From the NCBI RefSeq assembly GCF_021869535.1, contig NW_026262668.1:10338348-10402347 (forward strand): a stretch of DNA of 64,000 nucleotides, written 5' to 3'. A program made the position numbers and the translations under genes. The notes beneath the pieces were generated by a model that made no database searches, had not been told where the DNA came from, and saw only the letters and a program-made list of their open reading frames with translations. Each line of letters opens with the position of its first letter. Within the stretch, counting starts at the first letter, position 1. Shown here piece by piece: positions 24,097-33,807 of the stretch. This DNA comes from Mytilus californianus. Lineage: Eukaryota; Mollusca; Bivalvia; Mytilida; Mytilidae.

Positions 24097-24822
24097 TCAT
24101 TCTCTTGCGCTCCATGGGTCCCCTCTATTTTTACGGGTTTCAAGTGTCATATGTGCCCCAACATCTCGAATACGTGTTTGCAATTTTTCTTTTTTGCGTA
24201 TTTTGTAGGCTACGTGAGACAGAAGGAATCTTTCCTCTTTCATGGATACCGGTAGATCATCTAGAATCCGAATTTGACTACCTTTCAGATTGTGGGCACT
24301 GGACATAATGAGTTGTTTATCTCCATAGTGTATAAATCGAACGATAATTGGTTTGGGTCCACTACCCCTTGTTGGTACACGGTGAGCATTAGCAATCGGA
24401 ATGGCATTTGCTTTTCTCTGTTCAACTTTTAGATTTTGACTAAACAACTGACGAGTAACTGAATAGATGTTCTCATCTGCATTACTGTCATCAACCCCAT
24501 AAATCATAACATTATATTTCCTTTCGTGCTTTTCAAGCAATGTTACCTGATCCTTCATTTCATTCATCTGGGTTTGAAGCTCATATTTTTGTTTTTGTAA
24601 TTTTTCACCTTCAATTGCTTGTATTTGCAAATCCATACCTGCAACACCCTGTTCCAACTCTGTGAAGTCTTGTCTTAAACTAGTTATTTCTAATTGAGAT
24701 TCATCATATTTTGTTTTCAATATATTGACGTCAGTTTTCACTTCATTGATCATACCTGTTAAGTTATGTTCAACTTTTTCAAGTTGCTGTGAAAAGTCAC
24801 TTACTTTTTTATCAACTCCCAT
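24097..24822 (-). CDS. LINE ORF1 RNA-binding protein (L1 ORF1p-like)
   Basis: Open frame of about 241 codons from the ATG at 24822-24820 (MGVDKK). An in-frame upstream ATG at 24900 would extend into flanking repeat sequence, so I prefer the inner start. Residues about 10-110 are a heptad-rich coiled coil (SQQLEKVEHNLTGMI, LEKHERKYN). The following region has the RRM-like signature of L1 ORF1 proteins (YNVMIYGV, then ANAHRVPTRGSGPKPIIVRF and ILDDLPVSMKEERFLL). ORF1p normally trimerises and coats the LINE RNA. This frame is uninterrupted although ORF2 is broken. Confidence 0.75.
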   Translation of the reverse strand: MGVDKKVSDFSQQLEKVEHNLTGMINEVKTDVNILKTKYDESQLEITSLRQDFTELEQGVAGMDLQIQAIEGEKLQKQKYELQTQMNEMKDQVTLLEKHERKYNVMIYGVDDSNADENIYSVTRQLFSQNLKVEQRKANAIPIANAHRVPTRGSGPKPIIVRFIHYGDKQLIMSSAHNLKGSQIRILDDLPVSMKEERFLLSHVAYKIRKKEKLQTRIRDVGAHMTLETRKNRGDPWSARE

Positions 24823-24839
24823 TATGATAAAACCAGGTT

Positions 24840-25215
24840 TAATCACATCATCACACATCATCTTTTTACATATCCAATAGATATAATGTATTGTTTGCAT
24901 GCATCCATTGTTATAAATTGTTCATGGGAGAAGACTTCATAAGTTTGATTAACTTGTGTCTCATCCCTTTTGCATATTTAAGCAAATAAAATATGTTTAA
25001 ACTCTAAACCAGGTTTAATCCATCCTTTTCGACATCAGCAAATGCCTGAACCAAGTTAGGAATATGACATTTGTTTTCAATTCGTTTGATGTGTTTGAGC
25101 TTTTGATTTTGCCATTTAATAAAGGACATTCCATTTTGAATTTGCTTGAAGATCGGTATTTTATTATTTTACTTTTTCCTGACTTGGAAAGGCACATGAA
25201 CATGCGGCTGGATTA
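24840..25215 (-). repeat. Repeat family 3 fragment and LINE-flank sequence
   Basis: 25012-25140 is a minus-sense copy of the family seen at 57955-58080 and 60568-60690: CCTGAACCAAGTTAGGAATA, TTGTTTTCAATTCGTTTGAT, CTTTTGATTTTGCCATTT. The 170 bp between 24840 and 25012 is either LINE 5' UTR or an extra insertion. Confidence 0.6.
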
Positions 25216-25354
25216 AACTAGGTATTGAGATATCAATGTTTTTCTTTTTAATCTTGATTTGTAGATTAACAAAGCGTAACTTAACGACCATACTATAAAA
25301 ACTTGTACAGGGAAAAACATTAACTCTGAAAAAAAAACATGACTTGCATAACAA

Positions 25355-25591
25355 ATATCAATAAGCATTTTTTAATCTTAGATTCATTTGGTAAGTGATA
25401 TTCACTTACACATTTCCAAAGTAATACCAAAGCCAATCATGGTGCTGGTTTAGATTTTCCTGCAAAATAAAGCAAATGTTTTATGATAATTTATTATGAA
25501 ATTTGTTTAGACAATATGTTCAATATGCCATACTGTATATTGCAAAATGAAGATAACCTTTACATCATTTGTTTCAATACAGGATACTAGA
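25355..25591 (+). other. Immediate 5' flank and splice acceptor of gene copy A
   Basis: Matches 32500-32723 upstream of copy B. A TTTGTTTCAATACAG acceptor ends at 25582, leaving a 9-nt 5' UTR piece (GATACTAGA) before the ATG at 25592. The same arrangement stands before copies B, C and D. Confidence 0.65.
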
Positions 25592-25966
25592 ATGGCTTCA
25601 AAAGCTTTAAAAGAGGAACACATGTGCAGGCCATGTAGCTTAAGAGACCTATCATATGATGCTACATTTTGGTGTATAGTTTGTAAAGAAGGTCTTTGTT
25701 CGAGTTGTAAGAAACATCATCTATCGATAAAGGCTTTACAATCACATGATGTGCTACCGTTCGAAGAACGTGAATCAATTCCCGAAATTCTTGAACAAGT
25801 GCAACAAACCTGTTTTGAACATGACCGAAAATTTGAATGTTATTGTTATAACCATCGAGAACCGTGCTGCATAAAATGTATATCTCAAAATCACAAATGT
25901 TTGTCCGATTGAAGAAGTCATTGCAAATGTTAAGTCTTCTATTGCTATTACTCACATTGTAGAGGG
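25592..25966 (+). pseudogene. B-box/propeller gene copy A, N-terminal part
   Basis: Starts MASKALKEEHMCRPC. B-box 1 ligands are visible (CRPC, WCIVC, LCSSC, then His), and B-box 2 follows (CFEH, YCYNH, CCIKC). About 14 bp are missing after NHK compared with copies C and D. This shifts the frame to a stop at 25912, but the old frame remains readable (CPIEEVIANVKSS) up to the transposon at 25972. No RING precedes the B-boxes. Together with 27761-29059 this was one gene. Confidence 0.85.
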
Positions 25967-25971
25967 AATAA

Positions 25972-27749
25972 GGCCAAAATTAAAATTAAGTTTGTTTCCC
26001 CTTACCCGACCGACCCTCTAAAAATCCGCCGACTGAAATAATTTTTTTTCGAAAATCACGTTGTTGTTTTTTTTTTTTCGTTTCGCTCAAAAGTTCGTTT
26101 TTTAATTTCGTTTCCTTGAATTGTCCGTATTTTCAACATTCCGCGAAATCATTGTCGCCCGTGTGTTTGCAGCAAAGGGTAAACAACGTATGCAAGGATA
26201 CTGAAATTGGAATAGAATAATTTTTTAAATAAATGCACCCAAGCAATCTCAACTACTATTCCATTCTAGCTACGCCTCCAATAACAAAATGCGTAGCGAG
26301 AATGGCCGAGTAGTTACGATTGCGCATCCGAGCTCACCCTTGAGCTTAATATGTTAGGCCCGGTGTTTCTGTCGTGTTTGTGGTAAACCCCTGAGTTCGC
26401 CTTTATCAGTGGTTGACTCAATAAGTTGTATATTGGCGTGCTATTTATGCTATTTTGTTTCATTTCGTATGTGATATTGGACCATACACTAGTTGTCTTT
26501 GGATAAAATAGTAGTTGATTTTTTTCGAGCTCAGCATCATATTGTGTTGTGAAAAGTCGAGATGACTATACCAGCTAATGCTTTGATAAAAGTTCTTGTA
26601 AGTTCTTATGTCTTTTATAAGCTATTATGGGCTGATGATTAAATATGGTCACACATTCCGGGTTTTGTGAAATAAGATGCCAGTGTTTCATTATTATATT
26701 TTTAGTTTCTGTATAGATGGGTTGAATTTTGTTAACATTACAAGCGGTTGCTCCCGTTTCGCTGGGCGATGTGTTAGCAAGGTTTCCCTTTCTGTATTTT
26801 GTGTTTGATAAAAAAAAATCGTTGATTTCAGATATTTGATATCCTCGTTTGAGCTTCTTACTGTTTTTTTAAGATCAGTTTTGCTGCTTGTGTTTCTGAG
26901 GTACCTCAATACTTCACCCTTGATAAATCCTTTCAATGAAAACACTTTTTGGGTGTGAGCAGTGTCTGTTCAGATATTGATATGTTTCAGTTGGTTTGAT
27001 ATTGGTTTTAATGTCTTGTATCATACTATGCCTTCGTTAAAGAATCTTTCTCCTTTGTATAATTATGACAGTGTCTAAGAATATTGTTTCATTAAAGGAA
27101 AATTTGTAGGTGAACTTCAACTATCATTATCATTTTGTTTCTCTGTGTTGAAAGCGTTGTAAAATGTGTTCAAGAATTAACAAACATTGTAAGGTCTGCT
27201 AACTCAGCGAATGCTGATCCGCACATAGGCACGCCCAAGGTTTCATGGTAAAGTTTATTGTTAAAAATAAATTCATAGTTTTCTAGAATAAGCCTTAATA
27301 GGCGTAGTCATACTCGCTTGGATCACGGTTTGTGGCTTCTAGTATTTCCTTAAATGAAAATCAAGTGTACATATTTTTTGCATCGAATGTTACTAGGTAG
27401 CAGTCTCATTGGGGTTTTATATTTTCAATTGAATTAATAAAACTATAAGAAAGATATAGAACCGTGTCTCAATTTATATGTGGTATACTCTAAGTCACAA
27501 AGACATTGATATTTACAAACATTTTCTAGTCTGAAATTGTAATGTCTTCTAGTCATGCATAATACGTTATACAGTATGTTGTTTTAGTATCAATAAAGTT
27601 CAATTTGTTGTTTTTCTGTGTTTTCCTGTATGTTAGATATATTCAAGGGATTTTCTCTAAAAAAAAAAAAAAAAAAAAGCCTACCTACCTACCCACTTCC
27701 AAAATGGTGGGTAGGGTAAGGGGAAACAAAGATATTTTTAATTGCGGCC
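25972..27749. mobile_element. 1.78-kb TIR-flanked insertion inside gene copy A
   Basis: The ends are inverted repeats of about 40 bp. The left begins GGCCAAAATTAAAA and the right, read inward, begins GGCCGCAATTAAAA; both continue into TTTGTTTCCCCTTACCC. AATAA (25967-25971 and 27750-27754) flanks the insert as a probable 5-bp target duplication (6 bp, AATAAG, if the first G is counted). The interior has no transposase. It holds a decayed minus-strand reverse-transcriptase tail and an A-run at about 27660-27679. The superfamily is not assigned. Confidence 0.8.
26560..27420 (-). pseudogene. Decayed Penelope-like reverse transcriptase C-terminal region
   Basis: Minus-strand fragments in several frames: LVTFDAKNMYT near 27390, KGFIKGEVLRYLRNTSSKTD at about 26870-26930, LVMLTKFNP, and HWHLISQNPEC near 26670. 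The order and motifs fit the thumb/C-terminal part of a Penelope-like RT. Numerous stops and shifts are present. It lies wholly inside the TIR-flanked insert, so it is either cargo or the insert is itself a Penelope copy with inverted ends. Confidence 0.6.
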
Positions 27750-27760
27750 AATAAGACGGG

Positions 27761-29059
27761 ATGATTTTAAAGATGGAAAAGATTATACAAAAGAAAGAAG
27801 AAGCTACTCATGTCTTCGAATGTCAGGTCAATACTGCAAAAAAAGATGTTACTGACTTGAGGAAATGCCTTGAAAAGAAGCTGGATGATATATGTAAGAC
27901 CTTATATGCAGAAATTGATGAAGATAAATTAGCATATGATGAGGGCATGTCAGAGCAAATAGGTATACTGAAAGAAATATTAAAGAATATACGCGCTTTG
28001 AAATCAAGTATAATTTTGACTAAGGAAAATGGAATTAATCTTCAATTATTTCTGTGTTTGGGTGTATTTGAGGAGTCTTTATCCAAACAAGAAAGTTTCC
28101 TGTCTACAAGCATCGAAAAGGGAGATTTTAATAATAAGGAAATTTTCTTGAAGCCTTTTGAGGATATCAAAAATGCTTTGAAAGTGGAACACGTCGGTAA
28201 AATTGAGATCAAAACAAACTCTGTTGAGGTTTTTTCTGGTAGTCTCAGTCAGTCGCCGAGGATAATGGGGAAATCTAATCACAATTTTAAAGTAAACATT
28301 GACAATGTTAAACTCAACAAGAAAAAAGAAATAAAGTTTTCCGGTGTGAAGGTTACCAGCTGTGCTATCTTACCAAACGGATCCTTTCTATTCACAGATT
28401 TTTCAGATAACAAAAAGTTAATGCTGTATGATGGAAATTGTACACTATTACGGTACATCCCTACTGAATGCCCTGCATTTGGTATAGCTATATTGAACCA
28501 ATCAACTATAGCTACTACTTTGCCAAGTGCAAAAAAAGTTTTGTTCCTTGAGGTTCTTTCTGACGATAAAATTGTGAAGCAGATGAGTTTATTAGGCGAA
28601 TGCTTTGGAATAGATTCTTCCGGAAATCGACTAGCAATTGCCGTAAAAGGGTACGGTATCCAAATATTTAGTGTTGACGGCTCACTTTTGAAAACTATAC
28701 AATTTTCATGTACTATTCTGTCCTTCAATGGATCCAACATTTACTACGTTGTGGGTGAACAAAAAGAACTTAACTGTTGTAATGACAACGGGGAAAGTAT
28801 TTGGCATATTAAACTGCCTGTATCAAAGTTTCATGATTACCCTTCTCTTTCCGCAGATGAAGGTGGAAACGTCTATATTGCTGAGAGTCATGGCGACCAT
28901 TTTTTTGTGGTATCGCCCGATGGAAAACGTTATAGACCGCTCTTACAAAGAACAGATGAGCTTCATAATATATGTGGCGTTCATATGGACAGACAGAAAC
29001 AACAACTACTTGTATGCACCAACTGGAATGAACTTGCAGTTTCATACGAATTTTTGTAG
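27761..29059 (+). pseudogene. B-box/propeller gene copy A, C-terminal part (432 open codons)
   Basis: Open from the ATG at 27761 to TAG at 29057-29059. The first 110 residues are a coiled coil (ILKMEKIIQKKEEATHVFEC). Residues about 190-432 form an NHL/six-bladed-propeller-like domain with repeated blades such as SCAILPNGSFLFTDFSDNKK, CFGIDSSGNRLAIAVKGYGI and VCTNWNELAVSYEFL. It aligns from end to end with the same region of copy D. The B-box half lies beyond the 1.78-kb insertion and a frameshift, so the original protein cannot be made. The long undamaged frame leaves open a truncated product or a very recent disruption. Confidence 0.8.
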
Positions 29060-29165
29060 ATAGAACCCACTGTCTCACATGTCTTAATGATTAGAATAGT
29101 AGTACACCTCATAATTTCAATTTTTTTGACTAAATTGTATCTTCAAATGAATAATTAAAAATGTA

Positions 29166-29262
29166 GTGGTCAAAAACACTGAGCAACCAGAACCCCACCA
29201 AAAACTAGGGGTGATCTCAGGTGCTCCGGAAAGGTAAGCAGATCCTGCTACACATGTTTATT
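29166..29262 (+). repeat. Family 2 repeat, internal fragment
   Basis: Carries CACTGAGCAACCAGAACCCC, AAAAACTAGGGGTGATCTCA and AAGCAGATCCTGCTACACAT. Confidence 0.75.
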
Positions 29263-29779
29263 TTTTTTTAATTTAAATTCAATGAACGATCTCACATTCT
29301 TTACTCACTCGGAAAGAGGATATATGTCTTCTCTTTCACTTCATGATCGTTGTTTGCCAATTTCATCGACTGAATAGATTAGGAATAAATCTCGAATATG
29401 TTCCATCTTGCTTCATGCAACTAGAATTGACAAATCAGTACTGGATAAAAATCAGGTATTAGCTGTAAGTTTCTGTTTATATTAATTCGGAATTGTTATA
29501 GAGATTTTCAATCACAATATTATGAAGTGTTTTGTGGATTTGTTGGTCGTTTTTTGTCTTTTGCCATGGCGTTGTCAGTTTCTTACTTTCGAAAAAAAAA
29601 ATAATTAATTGTCCACTTCCGCCTCTTTTTTCAATAAGAAGGAATCTAGTTTATGCATTTGTGATGTTTACCAAATTGCTGCCGTAAAATGACAGAAGAT
29701 CATTTACTCTAACACTATTCAGTGTGGGTAAGAAACAATTAGGATGACAATAATGAATATGTGCCGAGGTAAAGTTATG
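29263..29779. other. Spacer with a short minus-sense family 2 fragment
   Basis: A fragment at about 29545-29640 reads TTTTGCCATGGCGTTGTCAG and ends near CGCCTCTTTT, minus sense of family 2. Nothing else is recognised. Confidence 0.5.
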
Positions 29780-30720
29780 AATTATGAGATCTACTATTGT
29801 CTATTTACATCAAAACTGTCAGACGACTTCTTATAGGAGTTATTGTTTTTAAATGATGTTTATAATAATTTTTCTTTTTAATTATAATAGATAAATAGAG
29901 ACTAATAATCAGAAAGACAAGATTTACAAGTAAGTTAATATGGTCGAAATTAGCAGACGACTCATTATTTGAGCTATTGCCCTCAAATGACAATTTTTAT
30001 CATAAGTTTTTGCGTTGTTGCATAATATCTGAAAATATATATTAAATAGATAGAAACTGATGTGAGAAAAAATAATCAGCAAGACAAGATCTACTATTAT
30101 GTAAAATGTTGAAAACGACTAAAGTCCCCTAATTGAAGTTATTGGCCTTTGATGACAATTGTTTCCAACTTTTTGCGTTGTTGCATAATATTTGAAAAAC
30201 TATGATATATAAAAGAAACTTATATAAGCAAAAAAGATCTACATGCAAGTTAAAATGTTGAAATAGTCTGAGGAACCCTTTTCTAATCTGTTACCCTTTA
30301 ATGACGATTTTTACCCATTTTTTTAGTTTTTCGCCTCTTATCTTGAAAAATATTAAAGATAGATAGTCTCTTAAGATAGCAAAATAATCAGCAAGTCTAG
30401 ATCTACAAAAAGTCTTCAACGCAAAAATCGTTAATCCTTATTGAAGTTCTTGTTCATTAATGACAAATTTATAAATTTGTTACGTTTTTGGTTTGCCTAT
30501 TATCTTGAAAACAATAAAAGATAGATAGACACAAAAGATCTATATACAATGTTTTTTTCAAAAATTTTGCCGAAATCGTTAGTAGACTCTTCATAGGAGT
30601 GATTGTCCTTAAATGACAATTTATTTACCTTTCTTGTGTACTGTGCAGAACTATAGAAAATAGAGAGAAACTGTAAATAGAAAACATGATCAGCAATACA
30701 AAATAATTTTTGTTTTGTCA
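29780..30720 (+). repeat. Degenerate tandem array, about six units of 140-170 bp
   Basis: Recurring blocks are TTATTTGAGCTATTGCC-like, AAATGACAATTTTTA, TTTTTGCGTTGTTGCATAAT, GATAGATAGAAACT and AATCAGCAAGACAAGATCTAC. Divergence between units is high. It is non-coding and separates copy A from the duplicate flank of copy B. Confidence 0.75.
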
Positions 30721-30827
30721 TAAATCCTATTCTAGTCCACACTGTTGGAGAGTGTCCATTGTTGAAGATGTGCATAGACCCAGATTGGCGACCAAGCTCT
30801 TTAGAGCCTCTAGTTTTTAAAGCAATT

Positions 30828-32500
30828 ATTTTCATCCGTTAAAAGGCCTAAACTTTCTTTAGAAATTGACACAATAAAATATATGATAACACTACGATTG
30901 ATTTCTCATATTGAGAACGTTTTAAACCAGCCAACGGATTTACATATTTTTATTGGTAAAATGTGCATACATATTAGGATTTCTTGATGGAAAAATAATC
31001 ATTTTGACTCAAATTCCATTTGAACAAGGCAATGAACCTTACCTGATTACGTTTGAATTCAAGTGATTTCTATCGCTGACATTTTCGGGACTTTAATTTG
31101 TACTCGTGTGTCTTTCTATTGGTTAAATGACAACAATTTCTGGCGTTGTTTGCACTGATGAAATAACATAAAAACTGTGGATTCATTTATTTTTGCGGGT
31201 ACCAGTTTTCGTGGATTGAGGAAAACTTGTATTTTCGTTAATATTTGATTTCGTGGTTGTTTTGCCAAAGTCTGCATACATTCCAATAGAAAATTTGTAA
31301 GATGTTGAACATTTCAATTCGTGGATCCCCTGTTACTATGATATCCACGAAAATTGGTATGCAACAAATAAAACTGAATTCACAGTAAGTGCATGTGATG
31401 TAGTTTTGTCGAATGTTCCTCTGCTGCAAAACTTCAGTTGGCTTGTTTATCTTTTATATAGTATTGTTTGATTTAAAGTGTGTTTGCTCTTGACCAATAA
31501 AAATGCCTGTCCGACATATTTTCAATAGAAATACACGCGGATATTACCAAATACATGCAATGTGAAGAAATGGCAAAATATATGTTTCACGCGTGATTAA
31601 AAACACTACAGTAACATTTCAATCTATGTTCAACGACATAACTATATCTTTTTATGAACGCTGCTGCATAAAGTTTAGATTATAACGTTAGCATAAACGT
31701 TGATGATATGGAGAGGGCTTACATAGGCTTTGCCTGTTGCCCAATCCAATTCAATTTATTTGAATAAAATACTGTTTAAACTAATAAGCGTTGATGATTA
31801 CCCAAAGAAAGACACGACTGCAACTTTTCTGGCTTTGACACAGTGTCAATCCAAGAATGCATTTAAAATGTACCAAACAGTTCGATTCTTCAGTAATACT
31901 ATAATGAGTTCAGCATGTTTATAAAGAACGCTGACATAAGATTTGCAATAGCACTACCATCTTTGCATTTCAGCCTTAAGCAGAATATGACACAAACTCT
32001 TAGTTTTACTTTAAGGAGAACGTTTTTTTTTTTTAATTGTTATATTGCATTTAGTAGAGCTCACAATTAACCATAGTTGTTTTGTTTGTTGTATTTATGC
32101 ATTTATGTCAAACAAGGTTCCTCCCTATCGGCATGTTTCAACCATATGCGAATGATTAACATTTAACGAATAATTTTAGATAAGACGAATGATTTTCGAT
32201 AAGATGTGCACATAAAAACCCATCTTTTTACCTTAAGTTCTGTACTCTCGGGAGTGGTTTAGGCACTTTGATCATTATGTGGGAAGGGTGAATAGTTGAG
32301 GCTACATATATTTTGAATGACAAAAATATGTACCCTATCATATATTATTGGCAAACAATATATTTGACAAATCTCTTATGCATTGGCGACTAAGGTTTTA
32401 ATCGCGTCTGTGAAAAAAAATCGACAACTGATTAGTTTCAGATACTGATGATTCATTCAACACCTTTTCATATATTTCATCTTAATTTCACGACCTTATA
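30828..32500 (+). repeat. Segmental duplication, copy B flank
   Basis: Counterpart of 14330-15930 plus 17360-17600, without the 1.4-kb intervening segment and without the LINE. An extra segment at about 31170-31390 containing inverted ATTTTCGTGGAT-type blocks is unique to this copy. It leads directly into copy B. Confidence 0.8.
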
Positions 32501-32723
32501 TCAACAAGCTTTTTTAAATCTTTGATTCACCCGGTAAGTGATAACCGCACACATACGCAATGTAATAGCAAAGCCAATCATGTAAGTTGTTCCTGCAAAA
32601 TGAAGCAAATGTTTTATTATAATTTATTATAAAATTTGTAAGACAATATGTTAGATATGCCATACGATTTATTGCAAAATGCAGAAAACCATAACATTAT
32701 TTGTTTCAATACAGGATACTAGA

Positions 32724-33394
32724 ATGGCTCCAAATATAAAAAAAGAATACGTGGTATTATTGCCAATGAGACAACTCTCCATAATAGACCAAAATGACAC
32801 AGAAATTAACAACTATAGGTCACCGTACGGCCTTCAACAATGAACAAAGCCCATTCCGCATAGTCAGCTATAAAAGGCTCCGAAATGACAAATGTAAAAC
32901 AATTCAAACGAGAAAACTAACGGCCTAATTTATGTGACACAGCAACAAACGACAACCACTGAATTACAGGTTCCTGATTTGGGACAGGCACATACAGAAT
33001 GTGACCAAAGCTTTCAAAGAGGAACACATGTGCAGGCCATGTAGCTGTAGAGACCTATCATATGAGGCTACATTTTTGTGAATAGTTTGTAAAGAAGGTC
33101 TTTGTTCGAGATGTAAGAAACATCATATATCGATAAGAGCTTTAAAATCACATGATGTACTACCGTACGTGAATCAATTCCCGAAAATCTTGAAGAATTG
33201 CAACAAACCTGTTTGGAACATGACCGGAAATTTGAATTTTATTGTTCAGACCAACGAGAACCGTGCTGCATAACATGTAGCAATTGAATCACAAATGTTG
33301 TCAAAACGTTTTAAACGGAATAGATAGGACGATTTTGAAGATGGAAAAGATTATACAAAAGAAAGAAGAAGCTTCTCATGCCTTCGAAGGTCAA
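32724..33394 (+). pseudogene. B-box/propeller gene copy B, truncated pseudogene
   Basis: Starts MAP after the conserved acceptor (AG at 32713-32714) and is split after four codons by a 270-bp family 1 repeat flanked by CCAAA. The B-box coding resumes at 33005 (EEHMCRPC). A stop replaces the conserved Trp codon in the WCIVC motif, a deletion removes part of the FEERES segment, and the region between B-box 2 and the coiled coil is missing. It ends after FEGQ at about 33394, where a Penelope fragment begins. No propeller half remains. Confidence 0.85.
32735..33004 (+). repeat. Family 1 repeat inserted in gene copy B
   Basis: Runs from TATAAAAAAAGAATACGTGG to the CACATACAGAATGTGA end. It is flanked by CCAAA at 32730-32734 and 33005-33009, a probable 5-bp target duplication. 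Comparison with copy A shows the uninterrupted target, so the ends are well fixed. Confidence 0.85.
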
Positions 33395-33496
33395 CAAGCA
33401 ATAGGCATTCCCACGGGAACAAACTGTGCCCCTCTTCTTGCCGACTTGTTCCTTTATTCATATGAGGCTGTTGAAAAACACGTCCTCCAAACGTAA
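33395..33496 (+). pseudogene. Penelope-like RT fragment fused to copy B
   Basis: Reads QAIGIPTGTNCAPLLADLF and continues YSYEA, the RT region just before the catalytic aspartates in Penelope-like elements. It is in frame with the preceding B-box pseudogene by chance. It stops at about 33496 before any YxDD motif. Confidence 0.8.
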
Positions 33497-33675
33497 CAAA
33501 TATTTTGTTAATCAAGAAATCATCTTGATAGCATCTTGATAATGTCAGTTTCAGAAAATTCGTTGTTTGAATCAGAGTGATTTTTTACAAATTAGGATTA
33601 TCCCTCTTAAAACAAGATACTTGTATCTACGTTGGCCATTCTTTTTGAAAGAAATTCAATGCATTGAACTATATT

Positions 33676-33775
33676 AGCAGACGCCCAACAATCCCCTCAC
33701 CCGGGACAGTGGTGGAACAATACAGCATATGAACAAACTATAAAAATCAGTTAAAAAAGGCTGAACTCATCAGAT
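33676..33775 (+). repeat. Family 1 repeat, 3' fragment
   Basis: CAACAATCCCCTCACCCGGG and AACAAACTATAAAAATCAGT match the distal part of the family seen at 36600-36712 and 54950-55085. It stands just upstream of gene copy C. Confidence 0.7.
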
Positions 33776-33807
33776 CAATGTTTCATTGTTTTAATTTAGG
33801 AATTAGA

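Larger units (their letters stand above)
17975..24839 (-). mobile_element. L1/Tx1-type LINE with target-site duplication
   Basis: A non-LTR retrotransposon reads on the minus strand from about 24826 to a 12-A tail at 17986-17997. AATAAA precedes the tail at about 18015. ATAAAACCAGGTT occurs at 17975-17987 and 24827-24839, a 13-bp target duplication inside repeat family 3. A second copy of the core AAACCAGGTTT at about 25012 leaves open that the true 5' end lies about 185 bp further out. It carries an ORF1 with coiled coil and RRM-like domain, and an ORF2 with endonuclease, reverse transcriptase and C-terminal zinc knuckle. Several stops and frameshifts make it inactive. Confidence 0.85.

Noticed and set aside
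28079..29078. Antisense open frames over gene copy A
   Set aside because: Shadows of the conserved propeller frame; no motif or conservation of their own.
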